Source: Bacteroidales bacterium
GTDB lineage: Bacteria > Bacteroidota > Bacteroidia > Bacteroidales > Muribaculaceae
Direction of reading: 5' to 3'
NCBI GenBank assembly: GCA_910575615.1
Contig: CAJTEX010000006.1
Location: forward strand, 62,001-126,000
DNA length: 64,000 bases
The notes under the pieces were generated by a model, which saw nothing but the letters and a program-made list of their open reading frames with translations, was not told where the DNA came from and searched no databases. Positions 9,651 to 18,676 of this stretch are shown one piece after another. The position numbers and the translations under genes were made by a program. Position 1 is the stretch's first letter; each line of letters begins with the position of its first letter.

Positions 9651-10985
9651 TTATTTACGTATGATTACATATTGGAGACTTGTGTAGGACTCAGAATAGT
9701 TTTTTGGCTGGAAAGAAGCAGCTCCTTTGCTGAACCATCCATTCCCGCTTCCATACCATCCCCAATTCATATGTATCATATCACCCATTGGACGGGTCCA
9801 TAGAATTGTATCTACCCAAGGTTGTGAGCCGGTCTTGGTGGCATAATGATGACGGATGTTGCCGCCCTTTTCTCCATCTATAATCCAACAGTGACCTACT
9901 TGGGGGTTGGTCGTGGACACTCCTGTAACGATTGTTATCGCGTTTGCATATGCCGGAGGGCACATAAACTGTTTGAAGTCTGTCCATCTTGTTACGTTAA
10001 AGCCAAGTTTGCCTAAGGCTGTGATGATATCGTTAGTGTACATAGAAGTAGAGCCATTACCAATAGTGCCATGTTGAACAGCATTGCCCATATTGCCGAT
10101 TGCGCGACACAATTGTGAGATTTGTTTATGATAGGGATGATCTCTGCCGGGTGAACACGGATAAATATATGTCTCCGACTTATATGCCTTGTGGAGTTTA
10201 ATGTTTTTCCAATCGGGAGAAAAGCTTTGGGTATCGCTTGTCGCTCCTATGACAGCCGGGTATTCAAGGTAAGCAATTGCCATTGCAATGGCAATAGTTG
10301 CACATCCGCATAATCCATTCTCTTTAAATAAAGAACCTTCAGGGAAATTGTCATCATCCAATCCGTTTCCTTGGCCCCATGCGGTGCGAACCATCATAGG
10401 AATATTTGTGGTATAGAAGGTGTCGTCGTATTCTTTATGCTGAGTAAGGTCGATGCCTTGCGGAGTAGGCAGCGTTTCAATCGGGGACGCTGCTACGGAA
10501 TTTCTTTCTGCCATCTCAGAAGCATACCCTACGGCTCGTTCCATAAAAATTTGCAAGCCGGGATTGTCTGTTCCTGCTTCCGGATCATAATGTCCTGATT
10601 CGGTGACAGCGAGGACATCGTCGCAGTTGCGATCTGCGGCTATTATGGCGAATCCCCCATCATTTGCAAAATTCACCACATAAAGACAAGTGTCTGGGAT
10701 TGTCGCCCTGGATGTTGGATTGCTTGAAATGGTCTTGATGGGGGAGGTTGATATGTCTATGAGTCCCTTGGAAGAGCGTGAAGAAGAGTCTTCTCCATAC
10801 AAGGCGTTATAGGAGTCGATGGCAAGCTGGATGGCCTCCGTGGGAGTGCGCTTGCCCAGGTTGACAGATGGGGTCTCTGAGGAGTTCTTGTTTTCAATGG
10901 AAAACGGTTCCTCTGTTGAGCAACAGGATAGAATTGTTGCTATACAGCACAATGTGATACTGATTGATAGTTTTGTTTGGTTCAT
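9651..10985 (-). CDS. Exported C10 family cysteine peptidase (streptopain-like)
   Basis: A 444-residue protein with a signal peptide ending in ILSCCSTEE, a plausible lipobox. A Spi-type inhibitory prodomain covers about 45-160 (LYVVNFANDGGFAIIAADR). The catalytic domain contains the cysteine in GLCGCATIAIAMA (C228), the histidine in PQVGHCWIIDG (H365) and the family motif HMNWGWYGSGNGWF at about 405-418. Together these define a peptidase C10 zymogen like streptopain, the Bacteroides fragilis Bfp proteases and interpain. Family members cleave host or matrix proteins; the natural substrate here is unknown. First gene of a two-gene transcript with the BACON lipoprotein. Confidence 0.92.
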   Translation of the reverse strand: MNQTKLSISITLCCIATILSCCSTEEPFSIENKNSSETPSVNLGKRTPTEAIQLAIDSYNALYGEDSSSRSSKGLIDISTSPIKTISSNPTSRATIPDTCLYVVNFANDGGFAIIAADRNCDDVLAVTESGHYDPEAGTDNPGLQIFMERAVGYASEMAERNSVAASPIETLPTPQGIDLTQHKEYDDTFYTTNIPMMVRTAWGQGNGLDDDNFPEGSLFKENGLCGCATIAIAMAIAYLEYPAVIGATSDTQSFSPDWKNIKLHKAYKSETYIYPCSPGRDHPYHKQISQLCRAIGNMGNAVQHGTIGNGSTSMYTNDIITALGKLGFNVTRWTDFKQFMCPPAYANAITIVTGVSTTNPQVGHCWIIDGEKGGNIRHHYATKTGSQPWVDTILWTRPMGDMIHMNWGWYGSGNGWFSKGAASFQPKNYSESYTSLQYVIIRK

Positions 10986-11346
10986 AGCAAATGGTTTTTG
11001 GTTGCCGTAAAATTAATATTAGTTTTTATTATTTGCAATACTTAGGCTTAAATTAGTGGCTGTGGGTATTGTTTTTAACTATTATTAACTAATTGCCTGG
11101 CTTTGCGTGGCTTGATAGTTGTCTAAAATTATTTGTGACTGGTAAAAACGTTCGAGCTCGATTTGACTTTTCACATACATTATTTCACGCTCCAATGCCT
11201 GAAAATAAGCTTGTGATGAAATCTGATAATGCTGCCATAAAAAGCGCCATCCACAAATCAAGGGATTCGTGGATGGTGTCATACGTGGATTGTCAGAAGC
11301 CGGTTTGTTATTGGGCAAATCCTGGCAGGGTGGGCTGGTGTCGGGT
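10986..11346. other. AT-rich intergenic gap, no gene recognised
   Basis: A gap of 361 bp between the C10 peptidase start and the thiL stop. It contains a weak promoter-like TTG-N20-TAATTTTA on the minus strand ending near 11008, and the thiL terminator. A 77-codon open frame here lacks coding character and overlaps the terminator. Confidence 0.5.
11241..11276 (-). terminator. Rho-independent terminator of thiL
   Basis: CCATCCACAAATC (11247-11259) pairs with GATTCGTGGATGG (11264-11276) through one G-T pair and a 4-nt loop. On the minus strand the hairpin is followed by CGCTTTTTAT. Confidence 0.8.
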
Positions 11347-12381
11347 TTATTCGGCGAGGGGATTCCAGCCTTGGGCCTTGATGGGGATTTCCGCGCCGTC
11401 GCGGGTGACGAGGGCGGCCCCGAGGGAGGGGGCTGTGATGTGGCCGATGACCTTGATGCCGGGGATTTTCTTGATTTCCTCGTGGGCGTGGAGCGGGACG
11501 GTGAAGAGCAGCTCGTAGTCCTCGCCGCCGTTCATGGCGGCGGTGACGAGGTTCATGTTCAGTTCCTCGGCCATCAGGGCTGTCTGGTAGTCGATGGGGA
11601 TGCGGTCTTCATAGACGCGGCAGCCGACATCGGAGGCTTTGCAGATGTGGAGCAGTTCGGACGACAGGCCGTCGGAGACATCCATCATCGAGGTGGGGAT
11701 GATGCCGTGGCGGGCGAGGTTCTCGACCACGTCGCGGCGTGCCTCGGGCTTGAGCTGGCGCTCAATCAGATATTCCTTGCCGCCGAACTGGGGCACGAAG
11801 TCTTTTTGGCCGGCCGAGGCTACTTTCTCCCGTTCGAGCAGCTGCAGTCCCATATAAGCCGCTCCGAGGTCGCCGGAGACACAGATGAGGTCGGTGTCCT
11901 TGGCTCCGGAGCGGTAGACGATGCGGTCGCGGGGGGCGTCGCCGATGGCTGTCACCGAAATCACCAGGCCTGACCGGGAGGAGGTGGTGTCGCCTCCGAC
12001 GAGGTCGACGCCGTAGATTTCGCAGGCCAGGCGTATGCCGGCATACAGTTGCTCCATGTGCTCGACGGTGAATCGGCGAGAGATGGCCAGTGACACCGTG
12101 ATCTGGCGGGGATGGCCGTTCATGGCGTATATGTCTGAGAAGTTGACCACGGCGGCTTTGTAGCCGAGGTGTTTCAGCGGCACATAGGTGAGGTCGAAGT
12201 GTATCCCCTCGACCAGAAGGTCGGTGGAGACCAGCACGTCGGTGTCTTTGTATTCCATGACGGCGCAGTCGTCGCCCACGCCTTTTAGCGAAGATGGGTT
12301 GCGCAGGGGGAAGTCGCGTGTCAGGCGGTCAATCAGCCCGAACTCCCCGAGGGTGGATATTTCTGTGGCTTTTTCGTCCAT
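11347..12381 (-). CDS. thiL: Thiamine-monophosphate kinase
   Basis: A 344-residue cytosolic kinase that phosphorylates thiamine monophosphate to thiamine diphosphate with ATP, the last step of vitamin B1 cofactor synthesis. Motifs: LGEFGLIDRL at the N-terminus, the Mg/ATP segment KGVGDDCAVMEY, DLLVEGIHFDL, the glycine-rich DLVGGDTTSSRSGLVISVTAIG, MDVSDGLSSELLHI, and the C-terminal NGGEDYELLFTV. Length is normal for ThiL. It lies 21 bp downstream of punA on the same strand and ends at a clear terminator, so it closes the sppA-lpxK-punA-thiL run. No other thiamine gene is nearby. Confidence 0.96.
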   Translation of the reverse strand: MDEKATEISTLGEFGLIDRLTRDFPLRNPSSLKGVGDDCAVMEYKDTDVLVSTDLLVEGIHFDLTYVPLKHLGYKAAVVNFSDIYAMNGHPRQITVSLAISRRFTVEHMEQLYAGIRLACEIYGVDLVGGDTTSSRSGLVISVTAIGDAPRDRIVYRSGAKDTDLICVSGDLGAAYMGLQLLEREKVASAGQKDFVPQFGGKEYLIERQLKPEARRDVVENLARHGIIPTSMMDVSDGLSSELLHICKASDVGCRVYEDRIPIDYQTALMAEELNMNLVTAAMNGGEDYELLFTVPLHAHEEIKKIPGIKVIGHITAPSLGAALVTRDGAEIPIKAQGWNPLAE

Positions 12382-12402
12382 TTTGTGTCTTGGTTAGGGG
12401 GT

Positions 12403-13215
12403 TCAGAGGCGGCCTACGAGTTCCTGCACGAGCATCTTGGTGACAGGTTCGGCGGTGATGGCAGCCTGCTGCACCTCCTCGTGGGTGGGCACCTGGGTGA
12501 TGTCCTTGCCGCCGAGGTCGGTGATGACGGAGAGGCCGAACACCTCCATGCCGCCGTGGTTGGCGACGATGACTTCGGGGACGGTCGACATGCCGACGGC
12601 GTCGCCGCCGATGATGCGGAAGTATTCATATTCGGCGGGGGTCTCGAAAGTGGGGCCGGTGGTGCCGACATACACGCCGTGCATCAGTCTTACGCCTTTC
12701 TCCTGGGCGATCTGGTCGGCGATGGCCACCAGGCGTTTCGAGTAGGCTTCGGTCATTGCGGGGAAGCGTGTGCCCAGCTCGTTGTAGTTCTTTCCGCGGA
12801 GGGGATTCTCGGGGAAGAGGTTGATATGGTCAGTGATCACCATGACGTCGCCGACGAGGAACTCCTTGTTCATTCCGCCTGCGGCGTTTGACACGATGAG
12901 GGTCTCCACGCCAAGGGCGCGCATCACGCGGACGGGGAAGGTGACAGTCTTCATGTCATATCCCTCGTAGTAGTGGAAACGGCCCTGCATGGCCATCACG
13001 CGCTTGCCGGCGAGCGAGCCGAAGATGAAGTTGCCGCTGTGGCCTTCGACGGTCGAGACCGGGAAGTTGGGAATCTCTGAGTAGGGGATGACGGTCTTGT
13101 CCTCGATGAGGTCGGCGATTGGGCCGAGGCCGGTGCCGAGGATGATTGCGATTTTGGGCATGTCGCTCACTTTCGAGCGGAGGAATTCTGCTGTCTGGTT
13201 GATTTTTTCTAACAT
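12403..13215 (-). CDS. punA: Purine-nucleoside phosphorylase (trimeric type)
   Basis: A 270-residue enzyme that phosphorolyses inosine and guanosine to the base and ribose-1-phosphate for purine salvage. Family features: the phosphate-loop motif AIILGTGLGPIADL at about 22-35, the substrate-site segments EGHSGNFIFG and GRFHYYEGYD, SNAAGGMN, and the base-recognition stretch GPTFETPAEYEYFRIIGGDAVGMST carrying the catalytic Glu/Asn region. Length and motifs match the low-molecular-mass trimeric PNP family, not hexameric DeoD. It sits between lpxK (112 bp upstream) and thiL (21 bp downstream). Confidence 0.95.
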   Translation of the reverse strand: MLEKINQTAEFLRSKVSDMPKIAIILGTGLGPIADLIEDKTVIPYSEIPNFPVSTVEGHSGNFIFGSLAGKRVMAMQGRFHYYEGYDMKTVTFPVRVMRALGVETLIVSNAAGGMNKEFLVGDVMVITDHINLFPENPLRGKNYNELGTRFPAMTEAYSKRLVAIADQIAQEKGVRLMHGVYVGTTGPTFETPAEYEYFRIIGGDAVGMSTVPEVIVANHGGMEVFGLSVITDLGGKDITQVPTHEEVQQAAITAEPVTKMLVQELVGRL

Positions 13216-13327
13216 GGGATGTAAGATTAACCGGTAAATGTTATGTCCCGAGCCGGTTTTCCAGAGGCGGGACTTATGTTGAAACGTCGGGGAGAGTTGG
13301 TTGGTTCGGTCGGTGTGGGATGGCTGG

Positions 13328-14416
13328 TCACCTTATGGAGTTGAGCAGCAGTTTCTGCAGCTCGTCGTCGAAGGTGTCGACGTTGTGTGGGTCGAACTTG
13401 ACTTTCACAGGGAGATAATAGGCGCAGTCTTTCAGCTCCTGGGGGAAGTAGGGGTTGTTGATCAGGCGCACCGCGTCTTTTTCGGTGGTTATCAGCAGTT
13501 TCCGCTCGCCATCCATTTCGTTGAAGCGACGCAGGAGGCTATCGAGGTCGCGGCGGGTGAAGTTGTGGTGGTCGGGATACTGCCTGACTTTCACTTGCGC
13601 GTGGAAACCGCGCAGGTGTCTCACGAATGGCTTGGGGTTGGCGATGCCGGAAACTGCCAGGATGGAGTCTGTCTCGGTCAGCCAGCTCAGGTAGGGGGGC
13701 TGCAGGGCTTCGTCGGGGAAGAGAGGCTGGAGCGGGGAGTATTCGACAGCCGAGAAGAACAGTCCCTGGTAGGGGAAGAGTTTGAGGCTGTTCTTGAAGA
13801 TGCGGTACTCGATTGCCTTGAGCCTCTCGGGGCATTTGGTGACCACCACCATGTCGGCGCGGTAGATTGCGCCCATCGGCTCGCGCAGCCGTCCGTAGGG
13901 GAGGAGCGAGTCTGAGAAGACGGGGGCGTTGAAGTCGGTGAGGACTATCGATACCGTCGGCTTGACATATCTGTGCTGAAACGCGTCATCGAGTACTATC
14001 AGGTTGATTTTGGGGTCGATGCGCAGCAACTCCTCGATTCCGGCGCAACGGTCTTCGCAGACGGCCACGGATATGTCGCGCCCGAATTTCTGGTAGATCT
14101 GGTATGGCTCGTCGCCGATGTCGAGGGGGGTGGAGCGGCGGGTAGCAAGCACGAAACCTCTGGTCTTGCGCTTGTAGCCGCGCGATATCATGCCGATGCG
14201 GTATTTGAATTTCAGCAGGTCGAGGATGTATTCGACGTGGGGGGTCTTGCCTGTGCCGCCGACGGCGAGGTTGCCCACCACCACGACCGGCACGTCAAAC
14301 TCGCGCTGTTTCAAGATGCGCCACTTGAACATCAGGTTGCGTATCCCTACCCCCATGCCGTACAACTTTGACGCGGGGAGAAGCAAGAGGTTGGATATGA
14401 GTTTGTTTTTTGTCAC
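13328..14416 (-). CDS. lpxK: Tetraacyldisaccharide 4'-kinase
   Basis: A 362-residue inner-membrane-associated kinase that phosphorylates the 4' position of tetraacyldisaccharide-1-phosphate to form lipid IVA in lipid A synthesis. The P-loop is VVGNLAVGGTGKTPHVEYIL at about 45-64. LVDDAFQHR-type sequence is present as VLDDAFQHRYVKP, and ITTEKDAVRL near the C-terminus is also typical. The start is a GTG that overlaps the sppA stop by 4 bp (GTGA), so translation is probably coupled. The N-terminal LLLLPASKLYGMGVGIRN segment is the usual membrane-binding helix. Confidence 0.96.
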   Translation of the reverse strand: MTKNKLISNLLLLPASKLYGMGVGIRNLMFKWRILKQREFDVPVVVVGNLAVGGTGKTPHVEYILDLLKFKYRIGMISRGYKRKTRGFVLATRRSTPLDIGDEPYQIYQKFGRDISVAVCEDRCAGIEELLRIDPKINLIVLDDAFQHRYVKPTVSIVLTDFNAPVFSDSLLPYGRLREPMGAIYRADMVVVTKCPERLKAIEYRIFKNSLKLFPYQGLFFSAVEYSPLQPLFPDEALQPPYLSWLTETDSILAVSGIANPKPFVRHLRGFHAQVKVRQYPDHHNFTRRDLDSLLRRFNEMDGERKLLITTEKDAVRLINNPYFPQELKDCAYYLPVKVKFDPHNVDTFDDELQKLLLNSIR

Positions 14417-16185
14417 TGCAAGGTCATCGGCATCATGCGGGCCTGTACAGGCTCAAGGTTCTGGATACGTTTCAGCTCCATGTAGACGGGGTAATATTCT
14501 CCGAGCTCCTCGCGGAGGGCGTTGGCTTTGACCTGGGTGGGCATCTCGGCGATCACGTCCCAGAATGATTTCTCGACGTCGGGGTAGACCACCACCTGGT
14601 ATTTGCGGTAGTTCATACGCTTGGCGAGCGCCTCGACGGTCGCGTCAAGTCCGCCCAACTCGTCTACGAGTCCGATCTTGAGGGCTGTCTTGCCGTCCCA
14701 GACGCGTCCCTCGCCGATGGCCTTGATGGAGTCCTGGGGGATGTTGCGTCCTTCGGCGCAGCGTGAGGTGAAAAGCTCGTAGCCGCGGTTTATCGACGAT
14801 TGCAGGCGGGCGGCCTGGTAGGGGGTGGCGGGTTCGACCAGCGAGGGGAACGCGCCGTTGGCGTTGGTGGTGACGATGCCGAAGTTGACCCCCAGCTTGT
14901 CGTTGAGAAGCTGTTTGGCGCAGGGAATCATGCCGAATATGCCGATGGAGCCGGTGAGGGTGAATGCCTCGGCGTAGATTTTCTCGGCGCCTGATGAGAT
15001 GTAATATCCTCCCGAGGCGGCGTAGTCGCCCATCGAGACGTAGAAGGTCTTGCCTTTCGACTTGAAGACTTCGAGGGCATGCCAAATCTGCTCGGAGGCG
15101 TAGGCCGAACCGCCCCCTGAGTTGACACGCAAGACGAGCGCCTGGATGTCGTCATCCTTGGCGAGCTCGAGTATGTCGGGGACCACCTGGCTGGCTGAGA
15201 TGCCTCCGTTGCCGTTGTCGGTGATGTCGCCGCAAGCGTAGTAGACGGCGATTTTGTTTTTGTCTTTCTTCTCGTGGGGGGCTTCCGACGAGGCGTTGTA
15301 AGTCGCGTAGTCGACCATGCGGAGGTCTTTGCCGGGCTTGACGTTGGTCAGGCCTTTCAGCTCCTCCTCGACTTCGTCAGCGTATTTGAGTTCATCGACC
15401 ACTTTCATGTCGACAAGGCGCTCGGCTGAGTCAAACGCCACCAGTGAGTCGGCCCACTGGTTGACGGTCTCCACTTTCACACTCCGGTTCTCGGCAATTC
15501 GTGAGGCGATTCCTTCCCATATGCTGTTGCTGAAGTGCTGTATCATCTCGCGGTTGGCGTCGCTCATGTTCTCGAGGATGTATGGCTCGACGGCGCTTTT
15601 GTAGGTGCCGACTTTGAAAATCTGCATCTCGACCCCGACTTTGTCGAGCAGCCCTTTGAAGAATGGGATAGAGCTGGCGAGGCCCCTGATGTCTACGCTG
15701 CCTGCGGGGTTGAGGTACAGGTAGTCGGCGCATGAGGCCATGTAGTAGTCGCCTTGGGTGTATCCGTCGGAGTAGGCCATGATCCATTTCCCCGACTCCT
15801 TGAAGTCGGCCAGGGCGCGGGCGATGGCTTCGCGGGTGGCCAGTCCAGCGGCGGATCCGTCACATTTGAGGTATATCCCCTCGATACGGTCGTCGTCCTT
15901 GGCGGCGTTGATGGCGCGCAGGATGTTGGCGAGGGTCTGGGCGTCGGGGACGTTGTTGATCACGGCCTCGAAGTCGCGTGGGCTGTGACGCTCCTCGATG
16001 GTGGAGTCGAAGCATATCATCAGCACTGACTCGTCCTCGACGGATGTGTTGGCTGACTGGGAGCTGACGAGCGCTGACGCGGCAGTCCCGATGACAACGG
16101 CGAATCCGACGACAACCAGGAGCATCATCGAAATCCAGAACCCGGCGATTGCGCCGAGCATAGATATGAAAAAGTTTTTAAGCAT
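14413..16185 (-). CDS. sppA: Signal peptide peptidase SppA, 67K type
   Basis: A 590-residue membrane-anchored serine protease that degrades cleaved signal peptides. One N-terminal transmembrane helix (MLLVVVGFAVVIGTAASALV, about 20-40) precedes two tandem crotonase-like peptidase domains, as in E. coli SppA. The C-terminal domain carries the nucleophile in GDYAASGGYYISSGAEKIYAE; the general-base lysine is expected in the N-terminal domain (KESGKWIMAYSDGYTQGDYY). First gene of the sppA-lpxK-punA-thiL run, sharing 4 bp with lpxK. The 314-bp gap upstream (16186-16499) is AT-rich and holds the DUF4295 terminator but no clear promoter match. Confidence 0.95.
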   Translation of the reverse strand: MLKNFFISMLGAIAGFWISMMLLVVVGFAVVIGTAASALVSSQSANTSVEDESVLMICFDSTIEERHSPRDFEAVINNVPDAQTLANILRAINAAKDDDRIEGIYLKCDGSAAGLATREAIARALADFKESGKWIMAYSDGYTQGDYYMASCADYLYLNPAGSVDIRGLASSIPFFKGLLDKVGVEMQIFKVGTYKSAVEPYILENMSDANREMIQHFSNSIWEGIASRIAENRSVKVETVNQWADSLVAFDSAERLVDMKVVDELKYADEVEEELKGLTNVKPGKDLRMVDYATYNASSEAPHEKKDKNKIAVYYACGDITDNGNGGISASQVVPDILELAKDDDIQALVLRVNSGGGSAYASEQIWHALEVFKSKGKTFYVSMGDYAASGGYYISSGAEKIYAEAFTLTGSIGIFGMIPCAKQLLNDKLGVNFGIVTTNANGAFPSLVEPATPYQAARLQSSINRGYELFTSRCAEGRNIPQDSIKAIGEGRVWDGKTALKIGLVDELGGLDATVEALAKRMNYRKYQVVVYPDVEKSFWDVIAEMPTQVKANALREELGEYYPVYMELKRIQNLEPVQARMMPMTLQ

Positions 16186-16414
16186 AAGACCGTGCTGAAA
16201 TCATACAAAGATGAGAGGCCATCCCGCGTTGAGAGGGGGCTTCTTGCGGTTGTCAGTCCGTCATGGACGGAAAAACTACTGCAAAAATAACTCAAAACTC
16301 CGTCATTCACAAATAATGGCGGATTTTTCTTGAAAATTTGCACCTTGTCATTGAATATCCCGTGGCGGGCAGGCTGGCAGGTGGCCGGCTCGGATGTGAG
16401 GGGTGTGAACGCAA

Positions 16415-16444
16415 ACATCCTGCCGCTGTGAGGCGGCAGGATGT
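16415..16444 (-). terminator. Terminator-like hairpin after the rpmB-rpmG-DUF4295 cluster
   Basis: A perfect 12-bp stem: ACATCCTGCCGC (16415-16426) and GCGGCAGGATGT (16433-16444) with a 6-nt loop. On the minus strand it is followed by TTGCGTTC, a weak U-tract. Confidence 0.7.
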
Positions 16445-16499
16445 CTGCGGGGGATGCCCGCTGGTCTTCCGGTATGGGCTTGTGGCCCTTGTGGAAGTG

Positions 16500-16649
16500 T
16501 TATTTGAGGATGCCCTGTACTGCGTCGTTGGGGACCATCTGCTCCTGGAAGGTGTATGCGCCTGTCTTGGGCGACTTCACCATCTTAATTACCTTGGAGT
16601 AGGTACGGCCTTCGCCTTTCTGCAGCGATGCAACGGTTTTCTTTGCCAT
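16500..16649 (-). CDS. DUF4295 family protein (49 aa)
   Basis: A 49-residue basic protein beginning MAKKTVASLQKGEGRTYSKV and ending NDAVQGILK. The sequence and its position directly after rpmG identify it as DUF4295, a Bacteroidetes-specific small protein encoded with ribosomal proteins L28 and L33. The high Lys content and ribosomal-operon context suggest a ribosome-associated protein; that is inference, although the conserved neighbourhood is well known. It begins 28 bp after rpmG and ends before a terminator hairpin. Confidence 0.9.
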   Translation of the reverse strand: MAKKTVASLQKGEGRTYSKVIKMVKSPKTGAYTFQEQMVPNDAVQGILK

Positions 16650-16677
16650 ATCTGGTTGTGATTAAGGATGTTAGATT

Positions 16678-16866
16678 TTATTTGATTTCCTTGTGAACGG
16701 TGACGCGCTTGAGGATGGGGTTGTATTTCTTCAGCTCAAGACGCTCGGTAGTGTTCTTGCGGTTCTTGGTGGTGATGTAGCGGGAAGTGCCGGGCATTCC
16801 GCTGGCCTTATGTTCGGTGCATTCGAGGATTACCTGCACGCGATTGCCTTTAGCTTTCTTTGCCAT
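16678..16866 (-). CDS. rpmG: 50S ribosomal protein L33
   Basis: A 62-residue basic protein. [40 protein letters not shown] and [16 protein letters not shown] match bL33. Only one cysteine (in LECTEHK) remains of the metal-binding CxxC pairs seen in zinc-binding L33, so this is a non-zinc form. It starts 6 bp after the rpmB stop and is co-transcribed with rpmB and the DUF4295 gene. Confidence 0.97.
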   Translation of the reverse strand: MAKKAKGNRVQVILECTEHKASGMPGTSRYITTKNRKNTTERLELKKYNPILKRVTVHKEIK

Positions 16867-16872
16867 TGTAGT

Positions 16873-17130
16873 TTAGAGGTCTAATGTTTTGATGTCAGTT
16901 AAATAACCCTTTTCATTCGCCTGCTTGAGGGCGGCGTCGAGGCCCATCTTGTTGATGGTGCGGAGGCCGGCGGCAGAGACGGTCAGGAGAATCCAGGTGT
17001 CTTGTTCCACCCAGTAGAACTTGCGGTTGAAAAGGTTCACATTGAAGCGACGCTTGGTGTGGCGCTTCGAGTGCGATACGTTATTACCTGTAATCGCTTT
17101 TTTGCCTGTAATCTGACAAATCTTTGACAT
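16873..17130 (-). CDS. rpmB: 50S ribosomal protein L28
   Basis: An 85-residue protein. [38 protein letters not shown] and the C-terminal [17 protein letters not shown] are diagnostic of bL28. First gene of the rpmB-rpmG-DUF4295 transcript. A Bacteroidetes-type promoter lies about 120 bp upstream (17249-17280), leaving a leader of roughly 110 nt. Confidence 0.97.
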   Translation of the reverse strand: MSKICQITGKKAITGNNVSHSKRHTKRRFNVNLFNRKFYWVEQDTWILLTVSAAGLRTINKMGLDAALKQANEKGYLTDIKTLDL

Positions 17131-17248
17131 GGCTGTTTATTGTGATTTCTTGATTAATACGTAGTTGCGTGGCCGCCATCTCAATTCTCATATCACCCGG
17201 AGCTGCATCTTTCTCCCGGCTTTCAAGGAGGTGCCACAAAACAGAGTG

Positions 17249-17280
17249 CAAAGTAAGTGATTTTTTTCGGGATGGGCAAA
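17249..17280 (-). promoter_or_regulatory. Promoter of the rpmB cluster
   Basis: On the minus strand TTTG (17280-17277), a 20-nt spacer, then TTACTTTG (17256-17249), one base off the TAnnTTTG consensus. The leader downstream can form a small CCGGGAG/CTCCGG hairpin. Confidence 0.6.
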
Positions 17281-17359
17281 TTTTTTGGCAAAAAAAAGTT
17301 GCCGAACTTCTTTGTTTTGACCTGTTTGCGGGTGGCAGGGATGGCGGCGCGTAGCCGGA

Positions 17360-18676
17360 TCACTTGTAGCGGGCCCAGCGGATGAGGTCGCGCAGGGATG
17401 GTTTCTTGCCATACATGAAGATGCCTATGCGGTAGATTTTGGCCGCAATCCAGACCATGCCGAGGAACGACAGGTAGAGGAGGCCGAGGGCAAGCCATAT
17501 CTCCCACGAGGGTATGCCGAATGGCACGCGCATCAGCATCACCATGGGGGAGGTGAAGGGGATGACCGAGGTCCAGAACGCCAGGGTGGAGTTGGGGTCG
17601 GAGCCTGCGGTCATGCCGACGATGAGCCCCACGATGATGGGGAGGATGGCGAAGGAGGTGAGCTGCGATGCGTCCTGCACGTTGTCGACGGCCGACCCGA
17701 TTGCGGCGAATATCGAGGCGTAGAAGAGGAATCCGCCGATGAGGAAGATGAGGATGAAGCCGAAGAGTTTGGCGATGTAGCCCACGGAGCTGAACAGGGA
17801 TATGGCGTTGAGCAGGTCGGGGTCAAGCGTGTCGGTGCCGGCTGAGAGGCTTCCGGTGTCGAACATTGCCACTTGCTGGCCTACCTCGGCGGGAATCAGG
17901 AGGGGCAGCAGGAAGGCGGACATCGCGCACAGCAGCGCGCCCCAGATGACAATCTGCACCACGGCGACAAGTCCCACGCCGAATATCTTGCCGAGCATCA
18001 GGTGGATGGGCTTGACCGAGGAGACCACGAGTTCAAGCACGCGGTTGTTCTTCTCCTCGATGATGGAGGTCATGACGAGCTGGCCATACATCAGCAGGAA
18101 CATATATAGGAGGAAGGTCATGAACATGCCGATGCCGAATGAGAGGGCCGACGAGGTTGCCTCTCCCGCGCCTGTCTCGTCGACGCGGATTGTCTGGAGG
18201 CTGACCTCCACGTTGGTCTCGTCGAGAATCTGCTGGAGGTTGTTGATGTCGTAGGCTTTCATCCTCTGGTCGCGTACTGCCTCCTTTATGAGGTTGCGGA
18301 TGGCGCTTTCGGTTTCTACCGAACCTCCTTCATGGAGAAACAGCATGGCCGACGATGGCCGGGCCACGATGTCGGTCGGGATTGACAGCACGCCATAGTA
18401 GCCGGAGTCATGTATCGCGGAGTCGGCCGGCGCGGAGGCTGTGACGAATGTGAGGTGGTCGAGTCCGGCGTCCTGGAGGAGGGGCATTACCACGCCGCTC
18501 TGGTCACACACGGCTATTGTCTTGTCAGACGGGGTGGAGAATATGGCGATGAGAGCCGGAAGGGCCATCATCAGCAGCATCAGCAACGGCATCAGCAGCG
18601 TTGTGACGATGAAGCTTTTCTTGCCGACGCGCTCCATAAACTCGCGGCGGACGATTATTCCGAGATTATTGTTCAT
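17360..18676 (-). CDS. ABC-2 type exporter permease (NatB-like)
   Basis: A 438-residue integral inner-membrane protein. An N-terminal helix (SFIVTTLLMPLLMLLMMALPALIAI, about 20-44) is followed by a large extracytoplasmic loop of roughly 130 residues. A cluster of about five helices follows from residue 180 (MFMTFLLYMFLLMYGQLVMTS and others). The EEKNNRVLELVVSSVKP segment after the second helix is typical of the ABC-2/NatB family (CcmB/YhaP-like). It overlaps the ATPase gene by 11 bp, so the two form one exporter. NatAB-type systems have been linked to sodium or drug export; the substrate here is not determinable. Confidence 0.9.
   Translation of the reverse strand: MNNNLGIIVRREFMERVGKKSFIVTTLLMPLLMLLMMALPALIAIFSTPSDKTIAVCDQSGVVMPLLQDAGLDHLTFVTASAPADSAIHDSGYYGVLSIPTDIVARPSSAMLFLHEGGSVETESAIRNLIKEAVRDQRMKAYDINNLQQILDETNVEVSLQTIRVDETGAGEATSSALSFGIGMFMTFLLYMFLLMYGQLVMTSIIEEKNNRVLELVVSSVKPIHLMLGKIFGVGLVAVVQIVIWGALLCAMSAFLLPLLIPAEVGQQVAMFDTGSLSAGTDTLDPDLLNAISLFSSVGYIAKLFGFILIFLIGGFLFYASIFAAIGSAVDNVQDASQLTSFAILPIIVGLIVGMTAGSDPNSTLAFWTSVIPFTSPMVMLMRVPFGIPSWEIWLALGLLYLSFLGMVWIAAKIYRIGIFMYGKKPSLRDLIRWARYK

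Noticed and set aside
11085-11318. 77-codon open frame on the minus strand in the C10/thiL gap
   Set aside because: No domain resemblance, unnatural composition in its first half, and it runs through the thiL terminator hairpin.
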